The notes under the pieces are model-generated. The model was not told where the DNA came from. It was given only the letters and a program-made list of their open reading frames with translations, and ran no database searches. 64,000 nt of DNA. It comes from Candidatus Binatia bacterium. GTDB taxonomy: Bacteria; Desulfobacterota; Binatia; UBA12015. Numbering within the stretch: the first letter of the stretch is position 1; every line of letters begins with the position of its first letter. A program made the translations under genes and the position numbers. Positions 35,102 through 42,473 of the stretch are shown piece after piece. Where the stretch lies: NCBI GenBank assembly GCA_029243485.1, contig JAQWRY010000086.1, positions 620,001-684,000 on the forward strand, read 5' to 3'.

Positions 35102-35224
35102 ATGAAACGGTTGGCGAGAGAGCAAAAGAAATTTCTTCGGCGCTGGTACCGGAATTCAGGTTCCTGGTTCGGCCGAGCGGCTCTCCTCGGGACCGCATTC
35201 CTCTTCGGAATGGTGGCGGCATGA
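35102..35224 (+). CDS. 40-residue basic single-helix membrane peptide
   Basis: A perfect GGAGG sits six bases before the ATG. The product has 15 basic or aromatic residues at the N-terminus (MKRLAREQKKFLRRWYRN), then one membrane helix (AALLGTAFLFGMVAA) to the end. It stands alone with a terminator 84 bp behind it, just before the cox operon promoter. I recognise no family; it could be a small assembly or stress peptide. Confidence 0.6.
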   Translation: MKRLAREQKKFLRRWYRNSGSWFGRAALLGTAFLFGMVAA

Positions 35225-35307
35225 GGTGAAGGGGGGGTCTTCTCCCCTCAGGTCAAAGGGAAGCACGAGGGTGGGACCTCCGCTTCCTTCGCAGCAGCTG
35301 TGAGAAG

Positions 35308-35339
35308 CCCGGACCCTTCCCAGGGGGCCCGGGTTTTTT
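35308..35339 (+). terminator. Intrinsic terminator
   Basis: A GC-rich stem (CCCGG-CCC paired with GGG-CCGGG, one mismatch) followed by T6 at 35334-35339. It separates the small-peptide transcript from the cox operon. Confidence 0.8.
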
Positions 35340-35414
35340 GCGTCTGAAGCCCTCGGAGCTCTCGTCACCGGACTCTCCGACCGGCCGGAGCCGGTTCAGC
35401 AGAACGCGTGTTTG

Positions 35415-35443
35415 TTGACGAAACAAATTTGGCTGTGCATATT
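35415..35443 (+). promoter_or_regulatory. Candidate sigma70-type promoter for the cox operon
   Basis: TTGACG at 35415-35420, a 17-bp spacer and CATATT at 35438-35443 match the consensus at five and four of six positions. The region is AT-rich against a GC-rich background. The start would be near 35450, about 34 nt before the coxB ATG. Confidence 0.55.
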
Positions 35444-35483
35444 CCGGCGGCGGATCTGCTGTCCGCGTGCTGGACTCGACGCC

Positions 35484-36581
35484 ATGACGAGTGAGACGAC
35501 GCGCACGCGCAAATTGAGCCGTCGCCACCGACGAGAACGTGGGCTTCTGACGGCCCTGGTTTTCGGCCTTGCGGCCATGGTGTGGCTCGTGCCCGCGACC
35601 AGCGGCGCCGAAGAGTCACCGATTGAGTTCAACCAGGTCTCGAGCATCTTCGAGCCTGTCTCAGTCCCGGCGCAGAAGATTCACGATCTCGCCGAGTTCG
35701 TCATCGCGATCTGCGCGGGGATTCTTCTCGTGGTCGGCGGCCTGCTGACGTATGTGATCATCCGCTTCCGGGCGCGTGCGGGCGATGAGAAGCGAGAGCC
35801 GCCACAAGTCTACGGGAGCAACAACCTCGAGGCGGCATGGACGATCATCCCGGTGATCATCGTCGTCGTACTCTTCCTCGCGACGGCTCGAACGATCAAT
35901 GAAGTCGAGATGAAGGAGCCGATGCCCGGCGCGCTCGAGGTCACGGTCGTCGGTCATCGCTGGTGGTGGGAGTTCGAGTACCCCGAGTATGGGATCATCA
36001 CTGCGAACGAGCTCCACATCCCCGTGAGTACGGCCGACGAGCCGCGCCCGACGTTCCTGTGGCTCGAATCCCAAGACGTCGTGCACAGCTTCTGGGTTCC
36101 GCGTCTCGCCGGCAAGACCGACGTCGTCCCCAATCGGCGGAACACCCTGTGGATCGACACGGCGCGCCCCGGCCTCTACCTCGGCCAATGCGCCGAGTAC
36201 TGTGGGACCCAGCACGCGCACATGTTGTTGCGCGTCTACGTCCATTCGAAAGAGGACTTCGCGTCGTGGGTGGAGGCCCAGCAGGCGCCGGAGGTCGTGG
36301 ATCCTTCCGTCCAGGCGGGCCGCGAACTCTTCCAGCGAACCGCGTGCATTAATTGCCACACGCTCGACGGTACCGTGGCGGACGGCACGTACGGCCCGAC
36401 GCTTTCGCATCTCATGAGCCGCGTGACGATCGGGGCGGGGGCCGCGTTCAATAACGAGGAGAACCTGCGCAAATGGGTGCAGGATCCGGCGCTCTTCAAG
36501 CCTGGCGTTCGCATGCCGGACATGAAGCTATCGAGCGAAGAGGTCGACCAGTTGGTCGCCTTCCTCGTGACGTTGAAGTAG
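35484..36581 (+). CDS. coxB: Cytochrome c oxidase subunit II with fused cytochrome c domain
   Basis: Receives electrons from cytochrome c and passes them through CuA. Signal or first helix at about 20-40, two membrane segments at about 75-100 and 115-140, then the cupredoxin domain with HRWWWEFEYPEYG and the CuA site QCAEYCGTQHAHM. A C-terminal haem-c domain follows (about 285-365, ACINCHTLDG with a distal Met in VRMPDMK). That fusion marks a caa3-type enzyme. The ATG at 35484 was chosen because it directly follows the promoter and precedes the basic signal region. First gene of a long co-directional operon. Confidence 0.96.
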   Translation: MTSETTRTRKLSRRHRRERGLLTALVFGLAAMVWLVPATSGAEESPIEFNQVSSIFEPVSVPAQKIHDLAEFVIAICAGILLVVGGLLTYVIIRFRARAGDEKREPPQVYGSNNLEAAWTIIPVIIVVVLFLATARTINEVEMKEPMPGALEVTVVGHRWWWEFEYPEYGIITANELHIPVSTADEPRPTFLWLESQDVVHSFWVPRLAGKTDVVPNRRNTLWIDTARPGLYLGQCAEYCGTQHAHMLLRVYVHSKEDFASWVEAQQAPEVVDPSVQAGRELFQRTACINCHTLDGTVADGTYGPTLSHLMSRVTIGAGAAFNNEENLRKWVQDPALFKPGVRMPDMKLSSEEVDQLVAFLVTLK

Positions 36582-36595
36582 GAGGCCGGACCCCT

Positions 36596-38272
36596 ATGAC
36601 CGCGATCGACGGAAGCATCGTCCAGGAGCCGGAAGGTTCGAAGCTGAGCATTTGGCTCTGGCTTCACGAGTGGGCGACGACCGCCGATCACAAGAAGCTC
36701 GGTCTGATGTACATCGGCTCGGGCCTGCTGTTCTTCGTCATCGCGGGTCTCGAAGCGTCGATGATGCGCATGCAGCTCGCGCTTCCGAACAACGACTTCC
36801 TCACTCCGGAGACGTTCAACCGGCTGATGACCGTGCATGGCACGACGATGGTGTTCTTCGTCGGGATGCCGGTCTTCTTCGGCTTTGGAAATTATCTCGT
36901 GCCGCTCATGATCGGCGCACGGGACCTCGCGTTCCCCCGCCTGAACGCGTTCGGCTTCTGGTTGTTCCTCTTCGGTGGGCTGCTGTTCTACTTCAGCTGG
37001 ATCGGTGGCGACGGACTGTACGGGATGGGGACCGCACCCGATGTGGGTTGGTTCGCCTACTCACCGCTGACGTCCCCTGCGTTCGCGCCTGGGAATTCGA
37101 CGGACTACTGGATCCTGGGGATCATGGTCGCTGGGTTCGGGAGCACCGCTACGGCGCTGAACTTCGTCGCAACCATCATCTGCATGCGCTGCCCCGGCAT
37201 GACCCTCATGAAGATGCCGCTGTTCGTGTGGCTCATGCTGGTGAACGGCTTCCTCGTTCTGGTGGCGCTGACGCCTCTCACCGCGGCTCAGGTCATGTTG
37301 CTCTTCGACCGGTTCCTGGGATCACACTTCTTCGACACTCAGGCCGGCGGCGACGCCGTGCTCTGGCAGCATTTCTTCTGGGTGTTCGGACATCCGGAGG
37401 TCTACATCCTCATCATTCCGGCGTTTGCGATCGCGTCGGAGGTCACGCCCGTATTTTCGCGAAAGCCGATCTTTGGTTATGAAATCATGGTCGCCGCGAC
37501 GGTCGGAATCGGCTTCATCAGCCTCGGGGTCTGGGCGCACCACATGTTCACGGTGGGGCTCTCGTCCGGCATCAATACGTTCTTCGCGGCAAGTACCATG
37601 GCGATCGCCGTTCCGACGGGGATCAAGATCTTCAACTGGCTCGGGACGATGTGGGGCGGTCGAATACGATTCGAGATGCCGATGCTGTGGGTCACGGCGT
37701 TTCTCTTCGAGTTCGTGATCGCCGGTCTCACCGGCGTAATGCTCGCGGTGGTTCCCTTCGATTGGCAGCTGTCCGACTCCTACTTCGTCGTCGCGCACTT
37801 CCATTTCGTTCTGATCGGTGGGCTGCTCTACAACATCTTTGCCGGAATCTACTACTGGTTCCCGAAGGCGACCGGGAAGATGCTCTCGAAGAAGTGGGGC
37901 CGCTGGCACTTCTGGGCCTTCGTGTTCGGCTTCAATCTGACGTTCGGCACGATGCACTTTCAGGGCCTGCTCGGCATGCCTAGGCGCATCTACACCTTCG
38001 ATCCCGGCCGAGGCTGGGACATGCTGAACCTCATCACCTCCATCGGCGTGATCTTCCAGGCGCTCGGGGTCCTGTTCTTCCTGTGGAACGTGCTCTCGTC
38101 TCTCGCCTGGGGTGAAGAGGCCGGCGACGACCCTTGGGACGGTTGGACTCTGGAGTGGGCCACCACCTCACCGCCGCCCGCGTACAACTTCGAGAAGATT
38201 CCGACCGTGCGGAGTCGTCGGCCGCTGTGGGATCTGAAACACCCGGACGATCCGGATTGGCACCACGAATGA
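36596..38272 (+). CDS. coxA: Cytochrome c oxidase subunit I (A1-type)
   Basis: Haem-copper catalytic subunit reducing O2 to water with proton pumping. 558 residues, 12 helices. VHGTTMVFFVGMP carries the low-spin haem His, HPEVYILIIP the cross-linked Tyr region with the A1-type Glu, AHHMFTVG two CuB His ligands, and AHFHFVLIGG the high-spin haem and remaining His. These motifs place it in the A1 family. GTAGGAGG precedes the ATG. It overlaps coxC by four bases. Confidence 0.97.
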   Translation: MTAIDGSIVQEPEGSKLSIWLWLHEWATTADHKKLGLMYIGSGLLFFVIAGLEASMMRMQLALPNNDFLTPETFNRLMTVHGTTMVFFVGMPVFFGFGNYLVPLMIGARDLAFPRLNAFGFWLFLFGGLLFYFSWIGGDGLYGMGTAPDVGWFAYSPLTSPAFAPGNSTDYWILGIMVAGFGSTATALNFVATIICMRCPGMTLMKMPLFVWLMLVNGFLVLVALTPLTAAQVMLLFDRFLGSHFFDTQAGGDAVLWQHFFWVFGHPEVYILIIPAFAIASEVTPVFSRKPIFGYEIMVAATVGIGFISLGVWAHHMFTVGLSSGINTFFAASTMAIAVPTGIKIFNWLGTMWGGRIRFEMPMLWVTAFLFEFVIAGLTGVMLAVVPFDWQLSDSYFVVAHFHFVLIGGLLYNIFAGIYYWFPKATGKMLSKKWGRWHFWAFVFGFNLTFGTMHFQGLLGMPRRIYTFDPGRGWDMLNLITSIGVIFQALGVLFFLWNVLSSLAWGEEAGDDPWDGWTLEWATTSPPPAYNFEKIPTVRSRRPLWDLKHPDDPDWHHE

Positions 38273-38856
38273 GTAGCGCAGACCAAACGGTTTCGGCGGA
38301 GGAGTGGACACTCCCGTCGCGCGGGCATGTCGGAATGGCGTGTTTGATTCTGACGGAGTGCGCCTTCTTTTCGATCTTCATCGTCGCGCACCTGTTCTAC
38401 CTCGGGAAGAGCCTCGTCGGACCGTACGCGGCCGACGTTCTCTCTCTCCCCGTCGTCGGAACGATCTTCCTTCTCTCGAGCAGCATCACGATCACGCTCG
38501 CGATTCGCGCGCTCCGCCAGGGGCATCAGGCGGCGTTCAACGCGTTCTGGCTCGTCACGATCATCTTCGGCCTGATCTTTCTGATCGGTACCGGTTTTGA
38601 ATGGTACGGCCTGATCTACGACGACGGCCTCACGATTCGTACGAACCTGCTCGGGACGACCTTCTACTCGCTGGTCGGATTCCACGCGGCCCACGTGACG
38701 ATCGGGCTGATCATGCTGACCGGCGTTCTGATATTCAGCTTCGCTGGCTTCATCCGCGCCGGCGAGGCGGAGCGGGTCGAGGTGCTCTCCTGGTACTGGC
38801 ACTTCGTCGACGCGGTTTGGATCGTCGTCCTCACCGTCGTCTATCTAATCGTCTGA
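38269..38856 (+). CDS. coxC: Cytochrome c oxidase subunit III
   Basis: A 195-residue five-helix subunit III that stabilises the oxidase core. The typical phrases are GMACLILTECAFFSIFIVAHLFY, FEWYGLIYDDGLT, FYSLVGFHAAHVTIG and WYWHFVDAVWIVVL with the conserved His-Asp pair. It is the short bacterial form (about 200 residues) rather than the seven-helix type. Its ATG overlaps the coxA stop (ATGA). Confidence 0.95.
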   Translation: MSSADQTVSAEEWTLPSRGHVGMACLILTECAFFSIFIVAHLFYLGKSLVGPYAADVLSLPVVGTIFLLSSSITITLAIRALRQGHQAAFNAFWLVTIIFGLIFLIGTGFEWYGLIYDDGLTIRTNLLGTTFYSLVGFHAAHVTIGLIMLTGVLIFSFAGFIRAGEAERVEVLSWYWHFVDAVWIVVLTVVYLIV

Positions 38857-38869
38857 TTGAGCTGCGGAA

Positions 38870-39706
38870 ATGTCGAACGAAAAACACGAAGAAGGCATCG
38901 AGCTCCCGGCCCCCACGCTCTTCCCGTTGATGGCGGCGTTCGGGATGACGCTGGGGTTCGCCGGATTGGTGACCCACCCGATCGTGTCGATGACGGGAAT
39001 CGTATGCTTCTTCGTCGGCGGCTTCGGCTGGTGGCGGGAGGTGTTGCCGCATCAGCACGAGGAGCTTGTGCCGCTCGCCGCGCCAGAGCTCCGAGCGAAG
39101 CCCATCGTTCCGGCCGCCGAGACTGCGGAGACGCTGGAGCTGGGGAAGGAGGGCCATCGGATGCGCCTTCCGACCCACGTGTTCCCTCTCTCGGCCGGCA
39201 TTCGCGGTGGAATCGCGGGCGGCATCGCGATGGCAGTTCTCGCGGAAATCTTCGGTGTGCTCGCGTTCGGAAGCCTCTGGTACCCCGTCAACCTGCTCGC
39301 GGCCGCGGCGATGCCGACGCTGGCGCAAGCGGATACGTCCGTTCTGATTGAGTTCAATGGCACCGCGCTCGGGCTCGCGATCCTGATCCATGGGCTTCTC
39401 TCGCTGCTGATGGGGCTGCTTTACGCGGTCATGCTGCCGATCTTCCCGAAGTACCCGGTGATCGCAGGCGGGATCATTGCGCCGCTTCTGTGGACCGGGC
39501 TTCTGACGACGAGCCTTGGGATCATCAACCCCGCGCTGAGCGATCGGATCGCGTGGGAGTGGTTCGCGGCTTCTCAGATCGCCTTCGGCCTGACCGCCGG
39601 CTTCGTCATCGCGCGGATGGAGAGAATCGAGACGTTGCAGTCTGCGCCGCTAGCGGTCCGCGCCGGTCTCGAGACCATAGACTCCAGTGGAAAGGCGGAC
39701 GGATGA
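38870..39706 (+). CDS. Integral membrane protein within the oxidase operon, unknown
   Basis: A 278-residue protein with about seven membrane segments. The first two helices (LFPLMAAFGMTLGFAGL and TGIVCFFVGGFGWW) look like the small subunit IV of caa3/aa3 oxidases. A 60-residue polar loop with WWREVLPHQHEE follows, then five further helices (LAEIFGVLAFGSLW, ILIHGLLSLLMGLLY, IIAPLLWTGLLTTSL and others). It may be a subunit-IV-like domain fused to a novel membrane domain. It overlaps the downstream cytochrome gene by 4 bp (ATGA). Confidence 0.7.
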   Translation: MSNEKHEEGIELPAPTLFPLMAAFGMTLGFAGLVTHPIVSMTGIVCFFVGGFGWWREVLPHQHEELVPLAAPELRAKPIVPAAETAETLELGKEGHRMRLPTHVFPLSAGIRGGIAGGIAMAVLAEIFGVLAFGSLWYPVNLLAAAAMPTLAQADTSVLIEFNGTALGLAILIHGLLSLLMGLLYAVMLPIFPKYPVIAGGIIAPLLWTGLLTTSLGIINPALSDRIAWEWFAASQIAFGLTAGFVIARMERIETLQSAPLAVRAGLETIDSSGKADG

Positions 39707-40422
39707 AGAAGTCTGCCCAAGTGTTCGCGTTCCTCGCGCTGTCTTTTGCGCTCGGTTGCGATTCGATGCCGGGGCGGCCGCAGGAAGCGGATCGTCCGAT
39801 TCGCCCGAAGAACGTGAAAAGCTTCGACGTGCTCTGGTCGATCAACTGTGCCGGCTGTCACGGCGCCGACGGAACGATGGGCGCGGCACGTCCGCTGAAC
39901 GATCCGATGTACCTTGCGTTCGCGAGTGATTCGAACATGCGGTTGGTCATCCAGCAGGGTGTGCCTCGTACGTTGATGCCCGCATTCGCCGATGGCCACG
40001 GGGGCGCGCTCACCGATGCGCAGATCGACATCGTCGTCGATGAGATGCGCCACCGATGGAGCAAGGCGGACAAGGTGCGCGACGTGACGTTCCCGCCGTA
40101 TGCGGCGCAACTCGGCAATGCCGGTCGCGGCGCACAGGTCTATCAGGAGTTCTGTTCGAGTTGTCACGGGACAGACGGAACGGGTGGGACGGCGCACGGC
40201 TCGATCGTCGACCCGGCGTATCTCGCTCTCGTGAGTAACCAGGCGCTGCGCTCGACTGTGGTTGCGGGTCGGTCGGACCTCGGGATGCCGGGTTTCACGA
40301 CCGTCGCGCCCGGGAAGACGATGAGCGAGCAGCAGATCGCCGACGTCCTGGCGTGGCTCGCCGGGCACCGGGTGGAATTCCCCGGGCAGCCCTACACGGA
40401 CAAGGAGAAGAAAAATGGCTGA
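39703..40422 (+). CDS. Dihaem cytochrome c lipoprotein
   Basis: 239 residues. Lipobox SFALGC (Cys 19) anchors it. Two haem-c domains: NCAGCHGADGTMG (about residue 50) and FCSSCHGTDGTGG (about 145), each with distal Met candidates (TLMPAF and GMPGF). It lies between the oxidase and Rieske genes and probably shuttles electrons from the bc complex to the oxidase CuA site. The start overlaps the membrane protein gene and its stop overlaps the Rieske ATG. Confidence 0.92.
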   Translation: MKKSAQVFAFLALSFALGCDSMPGRPQEADRPIRPKNVKSFDVLWSINCAGCHGADGTMGAARPLNDPMYLAFASDSNMRLVIQQGVPRTLMPAFADGHGGALTDAQIDIVVDEMRHRWSKADKVRDVTFPPYAAQLGNAGRGAQVYQEFCSSCHGTDGTGGTAHGSIVDPAYLALVSNQALRSTVVAGRSDLGMPGFTTVAPGKTMSEQQIADVLAWLAGHRVEFPGQPYTDKEKKNG

Positions 40423-40951
40423 CGGGGACGACCCCAAGCACGAAACGCCGCCGGAACTCCCACCGATCAATCGACGGGGGTTTCTGATGGGGCTCGGGGT
40501 CACTCTGAACGTGGTCGGAGCCGCGATGATCGGAGTCCCGGTCGTCGGCTACATCGCCGGTGCTCTCCGACAGCGCTCCTATCAGGCTTGGATTCCGCTC
40601 GGAGAAGTCGTGGACTTCCCCGAGGGCGAGTGTCGACTCGCCAGCTACGAGAACCCGTTTACCGTGCCTTGGGACGGCTTCACCGCGAAGGTGCCCTGCT
40701 GGGTTCGCCGAAAAGGACCGAGCGAGTTCCAGGTCTTCGCGATCAACTGCGCGCATCTCGGTTGCCCGGTACGCTGGTTCCCCGAGTCGCAGCTCTTCAT
40801 GTGTCCGTGTCACGGCGGCGTTTACTATGCCGACGGCTCGCGCGCGTCGGGTCCGCCGCCACGGGGCCTCTATGAGTACGAGTACGAGCTGCGTGGCAAG
40901 GAACTCTGGGTACGCGGCGGCAATATCCCCACGCTGTCGGGCCCGGTCTGA
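40415..40951 (+). CDS. Rieske iron-sulphur protein of a bc complex
   Basis: A 178-residue protein with an N-terminal Arg pair and helix (NRRGFLMGLGVTLNVVGAAMI, Tat-like) and a [2Fe-2S] Rieske domain: CAHLGC and CPCHGG supply the two Cys and two His ligands. It transfers electrons from quinol at the Qo site to cytochrome c. It overlaps the cytochrome gene by 8 bp and precedes cytochrome b by 9 bp. Confidence 0.95.
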   Translation: MADGDDPKHETPPELPPINRRGFLMGLGVTLNVVGAAMIGVPVVGYIAGALRQRSYQAWIPLGEVVDFPEGECRLASYENPFTVPWDGFTAKVPCWVRRKGPSEFQVFAINCAHLGCPVRWFPESQLFMCPCHGGVYYADGSRASGPPPRGLYEYEYELRGKELWVRGGNIPTLSGPV

Positions 40952-40960
40952 GGCGTGTCG

Positions 40961-42454
40961 ATGAGTTCCCCCACGCCACCGCCGGAGCACAAGAGCAAGC
41001 TCGCGCAGATTGGCGACTGGTTCGACATGCGCCTGTCGTTCCGCGAGTCGATCCTCCCGCCGATCGTACACGAGATCCCCAGCAGCTCAGGAAGCTGGTG
41101 GTACGTCTTCGGCAGCGCGACGCTTCTGTGCTTCGTCATGCAGATCGTCACGGGCGTGTGCCTCGCGCTGGTGTACGTCCCCGCGGCTGATCAGGCCTGG
41201 AATAGCCTCGACTATCTGAACTACCAGCAGCCGCTCGGTTGGTTCCTGCGAGGGCTACACTTCTGGGGCTCGAACTTCATGGTCACGCTCATGACCATCC
41301 ACCTCGTGCAGGTCTTCCTGTTCGGGGCGTTCAAGTACCCGCGTGAGCTCACATGGGTCGTCGGGTGCGTTCTGTTTCTCTGTACGATCGGCATGGCGTT
41401 CACCGGGCAGGTCATGCGCTTTGACCAAGACGCGTACTGGGGGCTCGGGATCGGCATCGCGATCATGGGGCGCTTTCCCGTCGTCGGGGAGTCGCTCGTG
41501 CATCTGGTCCTCGGCGGACCAATCATCGGTGCGGAGGCGCTGTCCCGTTTCTTTACGCTGCACGTGTTCGTGATCCCGGGCGTCCTTCTCATGCTGATCG
41601 GCCTTCACCTCTGGTTGGTGATCAAGGTCGGGATCAACGAGTGGCCGATGCCGGGGCGCCTCGTTACGCGCGAAAAGTACATGGACGAGTATCACGCCGA
41701 GATCGCACGGGACGGCGAACCTTTCGTGCCGCAGGGCGTGCGCAAGGACCTCGTCTTCTCCGGGATCGTCCTTATCGCGTTGTTCGCGGCGGCGGCGATT
41801 CTCGGCCCGGATGGTCCCAACGGCCAGCCGGACCCGACGCTTATCAACACCGTGCCGCGTCCGGATTTCTTCTTCCTATGGCTCTTCGCGGCTCTCGCGC
41901 TCCTGCCTCCGTATTTGGAGACACCACTGATTCTCACGGCGCCCCTGGTGCTGATCGCAGCGGCGTTTCTTCTGCCGTTCTACTCGAATGTCGGAGAAAA
42001 GAGCTGGAAGCGTCGTCCGGGCGCGTGGATCCTCGTGATCACCGTGTTCCTGATGCTCGGCACGCTTGCGTATCTCGGGCTGTCGTCGCCGTGGTCGCCG
42101 CACATGGATGCATGGAGCTCGGTGCCCACGCCGATTCAGTACGTGAAAGGCAGGACGCCTCTCGAACTCCAAGGAGCGCTTCTCCTGCAACAGAAGCAAT
42201 GTCGGAACTGTCACAGCCTCGGAGGACAGGGCGGGTTGCGCGGTCCGGCGCTCGACGACATCGCGACGATTCAGACAAAGGACGAGATGATTCGTCAGGT
42301 GCTCCAGGGTGACGGCAATATGCCGGCGTACGGTAAGCACCTGAAGCCCGAAGAAGTCACGGCTTTGATCGCGTTCCTCGAGACGATGCACCCGGGGTAC
42401 GAGCCGGTGCAAAGGAACTCGACGGTTCCGTCGGTCCCCGGCGAGCCGGGGTGA
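40961..42454 (+). CDS. Cytochrome b with fused C-terminal cytochrome c domain
   Basis: 497 residues. Four N-terminal helices carry the haem-b His pairs (GLHFWGSNFMVTLMTIHLVQ and LHVFVIPGVLLMLIGLHLWL). The Qo loop reads RPDFFFLWLFA, a b6/subunit IV-like variant of PEWYF. C-terminal helices follow, then a short haem-c domain (about 395-490, KQCRNCHSLGGQGGL with GNMPAYG). The fusion means quinol oxidation, haem b and haem c lie in one chain. ATG 40961 with GAGG upstream is preferred; GTG 40955 is possible. Confidence 0.93.
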   Translation: MSSPTPPPEHKSKLAQIGDWFDMRLSFRESILPPIVHEIPSSSGSWWYVFGSATLLCFVMQIVTGVCLALVYVPAADQAWNSLDYLNYQQPLGWFLRGLHFWGSNFMVTLMTIHLVQVFLFGAFKYPRELTWVVGCVLFLCTIGMAFTGQVMRFDQDAYWGLGIGIAIMGRFPVVGESLVHLVLGGPIIGAEALSRFFTLHVFVIPGVLLMLIGLHLWLVIKVGINEWPMPGRLVTREKYMDEYHAEIARDGEPFVPQGVRKDLVFSGIVLIALFAAAAILGPDGPNGQPDPTLINTVPRPDFFFLWLFAALALLPPYLETPLILTAPLVLIAAAFLLPFYSNVGEKSWKRRPGAWILVITVFLMLGTLAYLGLSSPWSPHMDAWSSVPTPIQYVKGRTPLELQGALLLQQKQCRNCHSLGGQGGLRGPALDDIATIQTKDEMIRQVLQGDGNMPAYGKHLKPEEVTALIAFLETMHPGYEPVQRNSTVPSVPGEPG

Positions 42455-42473
42455 CGCATCTGCGGCGGTCGCG

